A DNA stretch of 64,000 nucleotides from Planomicrobium sp. Y74 (GCF_003668635.1 NZ_RCWH01000001.1:124001-188000), one strand, 5' to 3'; counted from the first letter of the stretch, positions 46,713 through 57,694 are shown. Program-made: numbers and translations. The notes: generated by a model not told the origin, from the letters alone.

Positions 46713-48170
46713 ATGAAACTAACTCAACTTATTAATGGACTTAAACTCCAAAACAGCATAGAAGAAGATTTATATGACCTGGTTATTCAAGGCTTAGCTG
46801 ATAGCTCCCAGGAGGTCGAAGAGGGGTTTGTTTTCATTGCCATAAAAGGCTTCAAGGACGATGGGCACAATCACATCAGCCATGCCATTGAAAAAGGGGC
46901 AAGTTTGGTTGTCGGTGAACAGCATATCGAAGATTTACCCGTCCCCTATCTGCAAGTCGACAATGCAAGGATTGCACTGGGCATTCTTGCAAAGAACTTT
47001 TATGGAAACCCTGCAAGCCAAAAATTGATGATTGGCATAACCGGCACCAACGGCAAGACGACGACCAGTTATCTAGTGAAACATCTGCTTGAACAAAACG
47101 GGATTTCCTGTTCAGTAATGGGCACCATAAAAAACATCGTCAACGGTTCTTCCATTAAAAGTGCCAACACTACTCCCAACTCGCTGATTCTCCAAAAATT
47201 GCTTGCGTTAAGCAATGACGATGCCGTAGTTATGGAAGTATCATCTCACGGCTTGACGCAGCACCGGATAGAGGGTATTGAATTTGATGTATGCCTGTTC
47301 ACCAACCTACACCATGAGCACCTTGATTACCACGGTTCGATGGACAGTTATTTTGAGGCAAAGGCGATTCTGTTCGATCACTTGAAACCTGATGGCACTG
47401 CTATTATTAATGTTGATGATGAATGGGGAGGAAAATTGGATCGGCTTCTGCTTGAAAAAGGTAAAAACGTCTGCAGCATTGGCCAGCTCAAAAACAGCAG
47501 GCTTCGCGTCCAGTCGTTTGATATGGAACATTCAACCCTTCGTCTCGATGATGCAGAAGAAACATTGATACAGTCCCCCATGGCAGGCATCCACAATCTG
47601 TACAACTCGCTGATGGCCTACGCCACTGCCTTATCCGTCGGCATCGAAAAAAATTCCATCCTTTCAACAATTAGAAATTTCCCGGGTGTTGAAGGCAGAT
47701 TTGAAACTTCAAAAACTCAAAGCGGTGCGATAGTAATCGTAGATTATGCCCATACCCCCGATGCAGTTTATCATTGCCTCACTACAGCTAAAGAAGCAGG
47801 TGCCAATCGGATAACCCACATCTTCGGTTTCCGGGGTGACCGTGATTCAAGCAAACGGCGGGAAATGATAGAAATCACTTCAAAAATCAGTGACCGTTAC
47901 ATCATCACAACCGACGATTTGAATTCAGTCCCGGCAGAAGAAATGCGTTCACTGTATTCAGAACTGAATGACCGATACGGCAATGAAAAAGGATTTATTC
48001 AGATGGACCGCACTAAGGCTATCAAAGATGCGATAGACAGCAGTTCAGAAGGCGACTGGGTTGTCATAACCGGGAAGGGCCATGAAAAATACAGCCATCA
48101 ATTTGAGATTCCGACCGAATCTGACAAAGAAACAGTAAATTTCATGGTCAAACCTCCAAAAGCTGATTGA
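46713..48170 (+). CDS. murE: MurE-family UDP-MurNAc-peptide ligase
   Basis: 485-residue Mur ligase. The ATP loop GTNGKTT is at 111-117, the carbamylated lysine is probably K217 (FEAKAILF), and EVSSHG, FTNLHHEHLDYHG and VITGKGHEKY (450-460) are kept. Where MurE for diaminopimelate has DNPR and the lysine enzyme DNPA, this has DDLN (401-404), so the amino acid added cannot be read. It is outside the mur/dcw cluster, so it may be a second copy. GACAGAAAGG upstream is a fair ribosome site. Confidence 0.85.
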   Translation: MKLTQLINGLKLQNSIEEDLYDLVIQGLADSSQEVEEGFVFIAIKGFKDDGHNHISHAIEKGASLVVGEQHIEDLPVPYLQVDNARIALGILAKNFYGNPASQKLMIGITGTNGKTTTSYLVKHLLEQNGISCSVMGTIKNIVNGSSIKSANTTPNSLILQKLLALSNDDAVVMEVSSHGLTQHRIEGIEFDVCLFTNLHHEHLDYHGSMDSYFEAKAILFDHLKPDGTAIINVDDEWGGKLDRLLLEKGKNVCSIGQLKNSRLRVQSFDMEHSTLRLDDAEETLIQSPMAGIHNLYNSLMAYATALSVGIEKNSILSTIRNFPGVEGRFETSKTQSGAIVIVDYAHTPDAVYHCLTTAKEAGANRITHIFGFRGDRDSSKRREMIEITSKISDRYIITTDDLNSVPAEEMRSLYSELNDRYGNEKGFIQMDRTKAIKDAIDSSSEGDWVVITGKGHEKYSHQFEIPTESDKETVNFMVKPPKAD

Positions 48171-48186
48171 CCGTCTATAAATAGTA

Positions 48187-48232
48187 AAAACCGTTGCCTG
48201 AAGAGCAAAAAGCTCTTTCGGTAACGGTTTTC
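48187..48232. terminator. Bidirectional terminator between murE and guaC
   Basis: AACCGTT..CC..GAAGAGC pairs with GCTCTTTC..GG..AACGGTT around AAAAA; an A tract on one side and TTTTC on the other. Confidence 0.88.
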
Positions 48233-48258
48233 TTGTTATCGGCTCTTATCCACAGCGA

Positions 48259-49242
48259 TTAATAAACTTTGTCGCCATTAAATATGGAATTTTTCACGAC
48301 AACATAATCCACATAGCGGATGGCTTCCAGTTTATCGCCGCCAGCATATGAAATCGATGACTGCAGATCCTGCTGCATTTCAGTCAATGTATCCTGCAGC
48401 GACCCTCTGTATTCTACATACATCCGCTTGCCTTCTACATTCTTCTTTTCGCCTTTTTGGAATTCAGAAGCAGATCCAAAATATTCTTTAAACAACACAC
48501 CGTCTTTTTCCACGGTTTCTCCCGGTGATTCTTCATGTCCTGCAAATAACGAACCAATCATGACCATTGAAGCTCCAAATCGGACAGATTTAGCGATGTC
48601 CCCGTGTGTACGGATTCCACCATCTGCAATAATCGGCTTACTGGCTGCCTTTGAACATAATCTTAATGCCGCCAGCTGCCAGCCGCCCGTTCCGAAGCCG
48701 GTTTTAATTTTTGTAATACAGACCTTGCCCGGTCCGATGCCGACTTTTGTGGCGTCTGCTCCGGCATTTTCAAGTTCTCTTACAGCTTCAGGCGTTCCAA
48801 CATTTCCGGCAATCAGGAAGCTTGCCGGAAGCAATTCCTTAATATGCTTAATCATTTTAATGACTGAGTCGGAATGGCCATGAGCCACATCAATTGTAAT
48901 ATATTCCGGGACAAGCCCCTCTTCCGTAAGACGGTTGATAAAATCATATTCTTCTTTCTTCACCCCGACGCTTACAGACGCATATAGACCGCGGCTCTGC
49001 ATATCTTTGACGAAATCAAGCCGTTGTTCCGGTTTAAATCTGTGCAGTATATAAAAATAGTCATTTTCGGCAAGGTATACCGCTATTTTTTCATCTATAA
49101 TAGTCTGCATGTTGGCAGGTACGACCGGCAACTTAAAGCTGCGCCCCCCAAATTGTACCGAGGTATCACATTCTGAACGGCTTTCCACTATTGCTTTTGC
49201 AGGAACTAACTGAATATCTTCGTAATCGAATACATTTTCCAT
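48259..49242 (-). CDS. guaC: GMP reductase
   Basis: Converts GMP to IMP with NADPH, returning guanine nucleotides to the purine pool. IMPDH-like barrel with catalytic Cys in [11 protein letters not shown] near 170 and [14 protein letters not shown] near 215; it lacks CBS domains, as GMP reductase does. The ATG at 49242 lies eight bases after AGGAG; 327 residues match the family. Confidence 0.95.
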   Translation of the reverse strand: MENVFDYEDIQLVPAKAIVESRSECDTSVQFGGRSFKLPVVPANMQTIIDEKIAVYLAENDYFYILHRFKPEQRLDFVKDMQSRGLYASVSVGVKKEEYDFINRLTEEGLVPEYITIDVAHGHSDSVIKMIKHIKELLPASFLIAGNVGTPEAVRELENAGADATKVGIGPGKVCITKIKTGFGTGGWQLAALRLCSKAASKPIIADGGIRTHGDIAKSVRFGASMVMIGSLFAGHEESPGETVEKDGVLFKEYFGSASEFQKGEKKNVEGKRMYVEYRGSLQDTLTEMQQDLQSSISYAGGDKLEAIRYVDYVVVKNSIFNGDKVY

Positions 49243-49350
49243 TGTTAACACTCCTATACACGAACATTTAATTTAAATCCAGTAGTAATCGTACGTTATT
49301 TCAACATAGAATGCAAGTGTTCACAGACCGGAAATTTCCCTTAAAACATA

Positions 49351-49386
49351 AAATCCCGGATATGCGTTCGCATACCGGGATTTTTA
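49351..49386 (-). terminator. yqkK terminator
   Basis: AAATCCCGG..ATGCG and CGCAT..CCGGGATTT pair around a TTCG-type loop, just after the yqkK stop. Confidence 0.85.
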
Positions 49387-49392
49387 AGATTA

Positions 49393-49602
49393 TTAGAACT
49401 TACTGCCTTGGTCTCCGTGTTTGTCAAGAAGTTCAGCAAATGACATATTTTTTTCCCGCTGTTTGCGTTCGAAAAGACGTTTCGCTTCTTCTTCTTCCCT
49501 GCGTTGCTGTTCTTGGGCCTGCAGGGCTTTTTTTGTGTCTTTCAATTTTGCCAGTACTTCTTCGTTGAACAGACCATTCGCCTGATCATCTTTCTTAGCC
49601 AT
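49393..49602 (-). CDS. yqkK: Small charged protein, DUF3886 / YqkK family
   Basis: 69 residues, mostly one charged coiled-coil-like helix (about 15-50, rich in K, E, Q and R), ending NMSFAELLDKHGDQGSKF, which is the conserved end of the family. Function unknown. It starts 13 bases after the thiolase stop and is probably cotranscribed with it. In B. subtilis yqkK lies near fur. Confidence 0.82.
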   Translation of the reverse strand: MAKKDDQANGLFNEEVLAKLKDTKKALQAQEQQRREEEEAKRLFERKQREKNMSFAELLDKHGDQGSKF

Positions 49603-49615
49603 TCGAATCAACTCC

Positions 49616-50800
49616 TTACGGTCGTTTGACGATAGTTGCGACCCCCTGGCCGCCTCCTATGCACAAAGTTGCAAGACCTGTTTTTGCATCGCGCTTCTGC
49701 ATTTCATGCAATAATGTGACGAAAATACGCGTTCCACTTGCTCCAATCGGGTGTCCGATGGCAATAGCACCACCGTTGACATTCAAAATATCATGATTGA
49801 ATTTCAGTTCGCGGTCAACTGCGATGGATTGTGCAGCAAACGCTTCATTTGCTTCGATCAATTCGATTTCTTCAAGTGACATATCCGCTTTTGCCAGAGC
49901 ATTTTTTACAGCCTGAACCGGACCAATCCCCATTACCGCTGGATCCACTCCTGCGTTTCCATTTGCAGCAATTGTAGCAAGGACTGTCAATCCTAACTCC
50001 TCCGCCTTCGCTTTTGTCATAACGACAACTGCAGCTGCTCCATCATTGATGCCTGACGCATTGCCTGCTGTTACACTGCCATCCTTTTTAAAGGCCGGAC
50101 GTAACTTGCCCAGTTTTTCTTCTGTTGAAGAAGCTTTGACGTATTCATCTTCAGCGAAAACGACTGGATCCCCTTTGCGCTGTGGTATTTCCACCGGAAC
50201 GATTTCATCTTGGAATTTCCCTGCTTCAACGGCTGCTGCAGCTCTTGCCTGCGAACGTGCAGCGAATTTATCCTGTTCTTCTCTCGAAATTTCATACCTG
50301 TCACAGAGATTTTCAGCCGTGTTGCCCATATGATAATCATTGAAAGCACATGTCAACCCATCTGAAACCATACTGTCAACTACTTTATGATCGCCCATAC
50401 GGAAGCCGCCGCGTGCATTTTCCAGAAGATATGGTGCCCGGCTCATATTTTCCATCCCGCCGGCCACAACAATTTCCGCATCTCCAGCAAAGATTGCCTG
50501 ATACGCCAAATGAATCGATTTAAGACCTGAACCACAAACCTTATTAATAGTCATCGACGGAACAGTTTCAGGCAATCCGGCACCCATTGCTGCCTGGCGT
50601 GCAGGATTTTGGCCCAGCCCCGCTTGCAGCACGTTTCCCATGATTACTTCTGATACTTGGGCAGGTACAATTCCTGCGCGCTTTACAGCTTCCTTTATGA
50701 CAATTGCTCCCAACTCAGTTGCTGGTACGTCCTTTAAACTTCCCTGGAATGACCCAACTGCTGTGCGGACTGCACTTACGATAACGATTTCCTGTGACAT
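49616..50800 (-). CDS. Acetyl-CoA C-acetyltransferase (thiolase)
   Basis: Joins or splits acetoacetyl-CoA and acetyl-CoA. Catalytic residues are C89 ([11 protein letters not shown]), His in [10 protein letters not shown] near 350, and Cys in CIGGGQG near 380; 394 residues is normal. It is divergent from the HMG-CoA lyase gene, whose acetoacetate product links to the same chemistry. Whether it serves biosynthesis or fatty-acid and leucine breakdown is not settled. Confidence 0.93.
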   Translation of the reverse strand: MSQEIVIVSAVRTAVGSFQGSLKDVPATELGAIVIKEAVKRAGIVPAQVSEVIMGNVLQAGLGQNPARQAAMGAGLPETVPSMTINKVCGSGLKSIHLAYQAIFAGDAEIVVAGGMENMSRAPYLLENARGGFRMGDHKVVDSMVSDGLTCAFNDYHMGNTAENLCDRYEISREEQDKFAARSQARAAAAVEAGKFQDEIVPVEIPQRKGDPVVFAEDEYVKASSTEEKLGKLRPAFKKDGSVTAGNASGINDGAAAVVVMTKAKAEELGLTVLATIAANGNAGVDPAVMGIGPVQAVKNALAKADMSLEEIELIEANEAFAAQSIAVDRELKFNHDILNVNGGAIAIGHPIGASGTRIFVTLLHEMQKRDAKTGLATLCIGGGQGVATIVKRP

Positions 50801-50880
50801 TTTCCTTTTCCCCCTTGTTTGGTTGAAACTGGTTGCTCTTTTATCCCCCCGATAGATACAATGTAACCAGGGGGGATACT

Positions 50881-51780
50881 ATGTTAAGTTTACCAAATAA
50901 AGTAACGATAATCGAGGTAGGACCACGTGATGGCCTGCAAAATGAAAAGCAGCTTGTTGCAACCTTCGATAAATTGCAATTTATCGAAGGGCTTCAACAA
51001 GCCGGTGTGGCAGAAATGGAATTGACTTCTTTTGTATCACCAAAATGGGTTCCACAAATGGCGGATTCAAAAGAAATCGTGGCAGAAACTAAAAAGGTCG
51101 GCCGTCAATTCGTACTGACACCCAATGAACGCGGGATCAACGCTGCCCGTGAAGCCGGTGCCGATGCACTTGCGGTTTTTGTAGGTGTATCCGATTCTTT
51201 CAACAAGAAAAATATCAATAAATCTACAGCAGAAAGCATGGAAACTTTAAAACCGCTGATTCAGAAATTAAAAGAAGACGGTGTCTTCGTCCGGGCCTGT
51301 ATTTCAACAGCATTTTATTGTCCATTTGAAGGCGCAGTCAAACCGGAAGATACCATCCGCCTATGCCGTCAATTTATCGATTGGGGTGTCGATGAATTGA
51401 GTGTCGCTGATACAGTCGGCATGGCAAATCCTGCAGAAAGCTATGGATTGTTTCTTCAATTGAAAGAAATTTTTCCTGATACATTGATTACTGCCCATTT
51501 CCATGACACTAGAAAAATGGCTTTGGCTAATATTTTTGCCGCTTTGCAGGCAGGCGTCGACCGATTCGATACATCTGCAGGCGGCCTTGGAGGCTGTCCT
51601 TTTGCACCAGGTGCAACCGGCAATGTCGCAACGGAAGATGTCGTCAATATGCTGCACAGGATGGATATCGAAACCGGAATAGACCTGGAGCTATTGGCTA
51701 AAGCTATTGAGAATATTGAGTCCCATGTGTCAAATCCTATAAATACGGGAATATATACCTTATACAAAAACCGATCTTAA
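50881..51780 (+). CDS. Hydroxymethylglutaryl-CoA lyase
   Basis: Splits HMG-CoA to acetyl-CoA and acetoacetate, the last step of leucine breakdown. Visible are EVGPRDGLQNE near 10-20, the metal-binding HFHDTR, and the active-site loop GLGGCPFAPGATGN with its cysteine. The ATG at 50881 follows AGGGGGG and gives 299 residues. In B. subtilis the equivalent is yngG, in a leucine/isovalerate cluster; here only the thiolase gene is near. Confidence 0.93.
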   Translation: MLSLPNKVTIIEVGPRDGLQNEKQLVATFDKLQFIEGLQQAGVAEMELTSFVSPKWVPQMADSKEIVAETKKVGRQFVLTPNERGINAAREAGADALAVFVGVSDSFNKKNINKSTAESMETLKPLIQKLKEDGVFVRACISTAFYCPFEGAVKPEDTIRLCRQFIDWGVDELSVADTVGMANPAESYGLFLQLKEIFPDTLITAHFHDTRKMALANIFAALQAGVDRFDTSAGGLGGCPFAPGATGNVATEDVVNMLHRMDIETGIDLELLAKAIENIESHVSNPINTGIYTLYKNRS

Positions 51781-51793
51781 AGGAGCATGGGCT

Positions 51794-52762
51794 ATGAGAA
51801 AACGTATTCTCCAGGTATCAGCTGCAATTTCAAGCACCTTTACATTACTGGCGACTGTTGCTGGCATCATGGCCAGCAATCGGCTTATGTATGTAAAGAA
51901 AAAAGATGAGGAGCTGATCCTGGAACGTGAAACCTCTGCCAAGCGCTATGACGAATTTTGGTATGCCAATGTAAAAAAAGAAGAACGTCAAATAAAATCC
52001 CAAAACGGCTATAATGTTCATGCAATATTTCTTGAGCCTCATGATACGAATAAATATGTCGTCATCTGCCATGGGGTCACTGAAACAAAGGTCAATTCAT
52101 TTAAATATGCCCGCATGTTTGAAGAGTTGGGTTTTAACTCAGTTGTCTACGACCACCGCCGCCATGGCGGCTCCGGAGGCAAAACGACCAGTTTCGGGCA
52201 TTATGAGAAATTCGATCTTAAAGCTGTCGTGGATATGCTGAAAGAACATGCCGGATCCGATTTAGTCTTCGGCATCCACGGGGAATCCATGGGGGCAGCC
52301 ACAACGCTCCTCTATGCAGGGATGCAGGATGATGCCGCCTTTTACATTTCGGATTGCGGCTATTCGGACATATCCGAACAGATACTGCATGTCATGCAAA
52401 CCACAACACCTTTTAAAACACCCATAGCATTGAAACTTGCCGCTTTCTTCATGAAATTGCGCGACGGTTATCACATCAGCACCGTCACACCTCGCGAATC
52501 AGTGAAACAGATCGAAAAACCTGTACTTTTCATCCATAGTTTGCCGGATGATTTTGTGCTTCCCGAAATGAGCATCGAGATGCACAGCCTAAAAGAAGGT
52601 CCGAAAGCACTTAAGCTATTCAAAAAAGGCGGACATGCGCAATCGTTCAACGAAAACCCATTGGAGTACAAGGAAACCGTTTCCTCGTTTTTGATGGAAC
52701 AAGGCATTTCCCTCGCTGGAAAAGTGCCGGAAAGTGCTGTTCCTGCCACTTCTGATTGCTAG
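51794..52762 (+). CDS. yqkD: Alpha/beta hydrolase, YqkD-like
   Basis: 322 residues with an N-terminal membrane anchor (about 10-30) and a serine hydrolase fold. The nucleophile elbow GESMG is near residue 155, preceded by VICHGVTE and VYDHRRHGGSGG; the Asp/His pair is likely in PDDFVLP and KGGHAQSF. It starts 13 bases after the HMG-CoA lyase stop, so it may be cotranscribed. Substrate unknown. Confidence 0.85.
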   Translation: MRKRILQVSAAISSTFTLLATVAGIMASNRLMYVKKKDEELILERETSAKRYDEFWYANVKKEERQIKSQNGYNVHAIFLEPHDTNKYVVICHGVTETKVNSFKYARMFEELGFNSVVYDHRRHGGSGGKTTSFGHYEKFDLKAVVDMLKEHAGSDLVFGIHGESMGAATTLLYAGMQDDAAFYISDCGYSDISEQILHVMQTTTPFKTPIALKLAAFFMKLRDGYHISTVTPRESVKQIEKPVLFIHSLPDDFVLPEMSIEMHSLKEGPKALKLFKKGGHAQSFNENPLEYKETVSSFLMEQGISLAGKVPESAVPATSDC

Positions 52763-52860
52763 CCGTATAAAAAAATTATTGTTTCTAAATACATTGCAGT
52801 TGCTGCACGTAAGGATAAGTAGACAAAATATAATTATTAGTGAATTTAAGTAATTTAATT

Positions 52861-52897
52861 TAATAATTTTTAATAATTTTTAATAATTTTTAATAAT
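52861..52897. repeat. Ten-base AT tandem repeat
   Basis: The unit TAATAATTTT occurs three times in a row, then a partial TAATAAT. Copies are identical. Confidence 0.95.
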
Positions 52898-52927
52898 CGT
52901 TATTCTGTAAAACCGCTGCGCTTGCCA

Positions 52928-53117
52928 AAAACCTTGTGCTCCTGCATCGCTGCACTAGCTTCGAGACATGGAATGGCGTTGTTCCCCAAGGCGTCTTCGC
53001 TGTATTTTATCCATATCTCTAGAGATTTCTCTCAGCAAAGGCGCGGCTCAGGACTGGCTGGAGCAATAAGACGAGTGGGGTTATTGCGGGAGGCTTGTCC
53101 ATAGCGCCGAAGCGTTA
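52928..53117. repeat. Repeat locus F
   Basis: Carries the core motif in reverse orientation (TGTGCTCCTGCATCGCTGCA to CTAGCTTCGAGACATGG) and the stretch shared with D2 (GGCGTCTTCGCT to CTCTCAGCAAAGG). A palindromic unit follows: GGCGC/GCGCC and GGAC/GTCC outside CAATAA/TTATTG (53038-53108). Confidence 0.8.
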
Positions 53118-53153
53118 TATGCTATCCCTTAAGAACAACTTATATAGCAAAAT

Positions 53154-53182
53154 AAAAAAAGCACTCAGCTGAGTGCTTTTTA
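53154..53182 (-). terminator. yneF terminator
   Basis: GCACTC and GAGTGC pair around AGCT, flanked by AAAA and TTTT; the minus strand follows with seven T. It overlaps the yneF stop. Confidence 0.85.
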
Positions 53183-53422
53183 TTTTTTAGCCGGCTTCCC
53201 AGGCTTAGTAGACGCTTTATTCATTTGAGCCATCATTTGATTGATTTTCTTCTGAGATGGTTTTTGTCCCATTTGCATCATCATGATGCGGAGCATTTCT
53301 TCGTTAATCGGTGGATTGTCTTGCAAATACTTCATCATGTAGCGGCGTGCGATGAAGAATCCAAGAGCAACACCTGCGAGCAAAGCGAAAATCACGATTA
53401 CGATCCAGATCCATGTATCCAA
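53180..53422 (-). CDS. yneF: Small membrane protein, UPF0154 / YneF family
   Basis: 80 residues: one N-terminal membrane helix (about 2-25, [19 protein letters not shown]), then the conserved [24 protein letters not shown] and a lysine-rich tail. TTG at 53422 is taken as start since GGGAGGT lies eight bases upstream; longer readings add residues unlike the family. Function unknown. In B. subtilis sirA (yneE) lies between tkt and yneF; it is missing here. Confidence 0.9.
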   Translation of the reverse strand: MDTWIWIVIVIFALLAGVALGFFIARRYMMKYLQDNPPINEEMLRIMMMQMGQKPSQKKINQMMAQMNKASTKPGKPAKK

Positions 53423-53511
53423 ATTTATTACCTCCCTCGTGTTGCTTAAATATAATAGTGCACCCAAAAAATTATACTATAAAACAGGCTGACTGACCAT
53501 AACAAGAAAAA

Positions 53512-53540
53512 AAGAAAAACGGGAGCAATTTCGCTCCCGC
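53512..53540 (-). terminator. tkt terminator
   Basis: CGGGAGC and GCTCCCG form a seven-base stem around AATTTC, followed on the minus strand by TTTTTC. Confidence 0.88.
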
Positions 53541-53546
53541 AACAGA

Positions 53547-55547
53547 TTATTCGTTAATCAATTTTTTAACTTTAGCCACTACATTTTCAGGAGTGAATCC
53601 AAACTCTTCCATTATGCGTTGACCCGGTGCACTTGCTCCAAAACGATCAATCGCAAGAACATCTCCTTCATCTCCAGTGTAACGGTCCCATCCGAAAGAT
53701 GAGCCCATTTCAATGGCAAGGCGCTTCTTGACAGTCGGAGGAATAACAGATTGTTTGTATTCCTTACCCTGTTTTTCGAAACGGTCCCAAGAAGGCATGG
53801 AAACAACCGAAACTGAAATTCCTTCTTCAGCCAATTGTTTTTGCGCTTCCACGGCAAGGCTTACTTCAGAACCTGTAGCAAGCAATAGTGCCTGTGGGTT
53901 GTCAGCAGCTGATACGACATAAGCCCCTTTTTCAACGCCAGATTCCGATAATTGAGCCGTTTGCTCGAGCACTGGCAGATCCTGGCGTGAAAGAACCAGC
54001 AAAGTAGGATGGGATTTGGCTTCAAGAGCCAACTTCCAAGCTTGCTTTGTTTCATTGGCATCTGCAGGACGAATTACGTTCAAGTTCGGCATTGCGCGAA
54101 GTGACGCGAGTTGTTCAACAGGTTCGTGAGTTGGGCCATCTTCACCTACCGCAACGCTATCATGAGTGAATACGTATGTTACCGGCAAGCCCATCAATGC
54201 AGCTAAACGGATTGCAGGTCGAACGTAATCACTGAATACGAAGAATGTGCCGCCAAAGACGTGCAAACCACCATGAAGCGCCATACCATTCAATGCTGTA
54301 CCCATTGCAAATTCACGGACACCAAACCAGATATTTCGGCCTAATGGATTTTCAGCATCAAAGTCGCCGCCGCCTTTGATGTTTGTTTTATTCGATCCTG
54401 CCAAATCTGCGCTTCCTCCAAAGAAAGAAGGAACTGTTTTGGCAATAGCGTTAACCATATCACCAGAAGAAGCACGTGTAGCCTGTTTCTTGCCGACTTC
54501 GTACTCAGGGAATTCTGCATCGAAGTTCTCTGGAAGGTCTCCTCTAATTGCAGCTTTCAATTGATCTGCCAATTCCGGGTGTTCCCTTTCATACTGTTCG
54601 AACAGTTTATTCCATTCTGCTTCCGCTTTGCCGCCAAGTTCATCTGTAGCTTTTTCAAATGTTTCATAAACTTCATTCGGCACATGGAAATCCTGGTCAA
54701 ATGTCCACTCGTAATATTCCTTTACAAGTTTCATTTCATCTTCACCAAGCGGTGCGCCGTGTACGTCCGCTTTACCGGACTTGTTAGGTGCGCCGTATCC
54801 GATGACAGTTTTGACTTCGATTAAAGTCGGTTTGTCGGAAGATTGTTTTGCATCTGCAATTTTAGCAGACAAATCATCGAGTTCATTTCCGTCTTCTACA
54901 CGAAGATAATTCCAGCCGTAGGATTCAAAACGCTTGCGGATATCTTCAGAAAAACTCATGCTGAGATCGCCATCGAGTGAAATATCGTTGCTGTCGTAAA
55001 GAACGACTAATTTATTGAGCTTTAAATGGCCAGCAAGTGAAATCGCTTCACCCGCAACGCCTTCCATCAAATCTCCGTCTCCGCATAAAGCGAATGTATG
55101 ATGATCGACAACGTTCATCTCGCCTTTATTGTAAGTAGCGGCCAAATGTTTTTCAGCCATAGCCATACCTACAGCCATGCCGATTCCCTGGCCAAGCGGA
55201 CCTGTTGTCGCTTCTACTCCAACAGTATGGTGATATTCAGGATGCCCCGGTGTTTTAGAGTCCCATTGGCGGAAATTCTTGATTTCTTCCATTTCGAGAC
55301 CATAACCACTTAAATGAAGCAAGCTGTATAAAAGCATAGAGCCGTGCCCTGCTGATAAGACAAAGCGGTCACGGTTGAACCAATCGGGGTTTTTAGGATT
55401 GTGGTTCATGTGTTTTGTCCACAATGTATATGCCATTGGGGCTGCGCCCATCGGCAAGCCTGGATGGCCTGAGTTCGCTTTTTCAATCGCATCTATGGAT
55501 AGTGTGCGAATAGTAGTTACTGCTAGTTGATCTGTATGGTTCGACAT
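53547..55547 (-). CDS. tkt: Transketolase
   Basis: Thiamine-diphosphate enzyme of the non-oxidative pentose phosphate pathway, 666 residues. The cofactor motif starts GDGDL at 156-160; the pyrimidine-binding domain has [17 protein letters not shown] and [15 protein letters not shown] near 470. Located between ynzC and yneF as in B. subtilis. Confidence 0.97.
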   Translation of the reverse strand: MSNHTDQLAVTTIRTLSIDAIEKANSGHPGLPMGAAPMAYTLWTKHMNHNPKNPDWFNRDRFVLSAGHGSMLLYSLLHLSGYGLEMEEIKNFRQWDSKTPGHPEYHHTVGVEATTGPLGQGIGMAVGMAMAEKHLAATYNKGEMNVVDHHTFALCGDGDLMEGVAGEAISLAGHLKLNKLVVLYDSNDISLDGDLSMSFSEDIRKRFESYGWNYLRVEDGNELDDLSAKIADAKQSSDKPTLIEVKTVIGYGAPNKSGKADVHGAPLGEDEMKLVKEYYEWTFDQDFHVPNEVYETFEKATDELGGKAEAEWNKLFEQYEREHPELADQLKAAIRGDLPENFDAEFPEYEVGKKQATRASSGDMVNAIAKTVPSFFGGSADLAGSNKTNIKGGGDFDAENPLGRNIWFGVREFAMGTALNGMALHGGLHVFGGTFFVFSDYVRPAIRLAALMGLPVTYVFTHDSVAVGEDGPTHEPVEQLASLRAMPNLNVIRPADANETKQAWKLALEAKSHPTLLVLSRQDLPVLEQTAQLSESGVEKGAYVVSAADNPQALLLATGSEVSLAVEAQKQLAEEGISVSVVSMPSWDRFEKQGKEYKQSVIPPTVKKRLAIEMGSSFGWDRYTGDEGDVLAIDRFGASAPGQRIMEEFGFTPENVVAKVKKLINE

Positions 55548-55616
55548 CGTAACATCCTCTCTGATACAAAAATTTATTCCCTTTATAGTTTAGTCAAGAA
55601 TAGAAAAGAATACAAC

Positions 55617-55655
55617 GAAAAAGAGAATAAGTATTAATTAAGATACTTATTCTCC
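55617..55655 (-). terminator. ynzC terminator
   Basis: GAGAATAAGTAT and ATACTTATTCTC form a perfect 12-base stem, and the minus strand ends CTCTTTTTC. The ynzC stop codon begins at the stem edge. Confidence 0.88.
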
Positions 55656-55867
55656 CGGTTATTTTTGATCTTTTCAGGAGTCACGTCGTCTCCGTTTGGA
55701 TCAATTACTGTAACATTTTCAATTGTGCCTCGCATCGTCTTGCGGAAAACCTGTAGATATTCCTGTCTTAATGCACTTTGTTCCTTGGCTTCTTCGATGG
55801 ATAAGCCATCGGTTTTGGACTTTTTCGCAAGTTCGTTAATGCGTTTCATCTTGTCTGGTACTAACAT
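55634..55867 (-). CDS. ynzC: DUF896 protein YnzC
   Basis: 77 residues, the length of B. subtilis YnzC. A helical hairpin (KRINELAKKSKTDGLSIEEAKEQ) is followed by LRQEYLQVFRKTMRGTIENV, the DUF896 signature. AAAGGCGG lies six bases before the ATG at 55867. It is part of the yneA-yneB-ynzC group downstream of the SOS promoter, so it is probably DNA-damage induced. Its role is unknown. Confidence 0.92.
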   Translation of the reverse strand: MLVPDKMKRINELAKKSKTDGLSIEEAKEQSALRQEYLQVFRKTMRGTIENVTVIDPNGDDVTPEKIKNNRENKYLN

Positions 55868-55925
55868 ATACATCCGCCTTTCTTCTTTCATAATGGTATA
55901 AAAATTGAAAGGCAAGTGCAAGAAA

Positions 55926-56893
<968 letters not shown>

Positions 56894-56909
56894 AAAAAAA
56901 TCGCCTCCT

Positions 56910-57015
56910 GGAATGTATGTTCGGAATGTATGTTCTTATGTTAATGCGAACACGTGTTTTTGTCAAGGCGAAATTCGAACCTATGTTTGCATTTCATTGT
57001 CCAAGTTGATATAAT
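56910..57015. promoter_or_regulatory. Divergent yneA/lexA promoters with four LexA boxes
   Basis: Boxes resembling the Bacillus consensus CGAACRNRYGTTYC lie at 56910-56923 and 56923-56936 (minus strand, one mismatch class), 56947-56960 and 56976-56989. The yneA promoter is TTGACA (56961-56966), 17 bases, TAACAT (56938-56943). The lexA promoter is TTGCAT (56987-56992), 17 bases, TATAAT (57010-57015). Box three fills the yneA spacer and box four overlaps the lexA -35. Confidence 0.87.
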
Positions 57016-57057
57016 AAAATTAGAAAATATGAAGTTCAAATAAAAGAGGTGAAACTG

Positions 57058-57678
57058 TTGAAGAAAGTATCGAAACGCCAAGAAGATATCTTGACATTCA
57101 TCAAAGATGAAGTGCGTGAGAAGGGGTATCCACCCTCCGTCCGTGAAATCGGCGAGGCAGTTGGTCTGGCTTCCAGTTCTACAGTCCATGGCCACCTGGC
57201 CCGGCTGGAAAGCAAAGGACTGATCCGCCGTGACGCAACAAAGCCCAGAGCAATCGAAGTCATATCCACTGATGAGGCCCTTATCGACAAAAGCCCTGTA
57301 CTGCATGTACCCTTGATCGGTAAAGTTACAGCCGGCCAGCCCATCACTGCTATCGAGAATGTTGAGGAGTATTTCCCGTTGCCGCAATCCTACGGCACAG
57401 ATGACGATCATATCTTCATGCTTGAAATCATGGGTGAAAGTATGATCGAGGCTGGTATCCTGAATGGCGATTATGTAATCGTCAAGCAGCAGCAGACTGC
57501 AAATAATGGAGATATCGTAGTTGCGATGACCGAGGAAGACGAAGCAACTGTCAAACGTTTCTTCCGGGAAGATAATTATTTCCGGCTTCAGCCTGAAAAT
57601 TCTTCAATGGACCCTATCATCGTTGACGCTGTATCCATCCTGGGCAAAGTCGTAGGAGTATACCGTCAAATACAATAG
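57058..57678 (+). CDS. lexA: SOS repressor LexA
   Basis: Represses DNA-damage genes and cleaves itself when RecA is active. N-terminal winged helix ([23 protein letters not shown]); cleavage site A92-G93; catalytic S128 (MGESM) and K166 (TVKRFF). TTG at 57058 is the start: GAGGTGA lies upstream and 206 residues match the B. subtilis protein, better than the GTG nine bases earlier that overlaps that site. Confidence 0.96.
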   Translation: MKKVSKRQEDILTFIKDEVREKGYPPSVREIGEAVGLASSSTVHGHLARLESKGLIRRDATKPRAIEVISTDEALIDKSPVLHVPLIGKVTAGQPITAIENVEEYFPLPQSYGTDDDHIFMLEIMGESMIEAGILNGDYVIVKQQQTANNGDIVVAMTEEDEATVKRFFREDNYFRLQPENSSMDPIIVDAVSILGKVVGVYRQIQ

Positions 57679-57694
57679 ATAAACGAAATGCGTA

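Larger units (their letters stand above)
52763..53179. other. Intergenic region between yqkD and yneF
   Basis: Gene-free convergent region: a 10-base AT tandem repeat (52861-52897), repeat locus F (52928-53117) and the yneF terminator. No separate terminator for yqkD was found. Confidence 0.75.
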
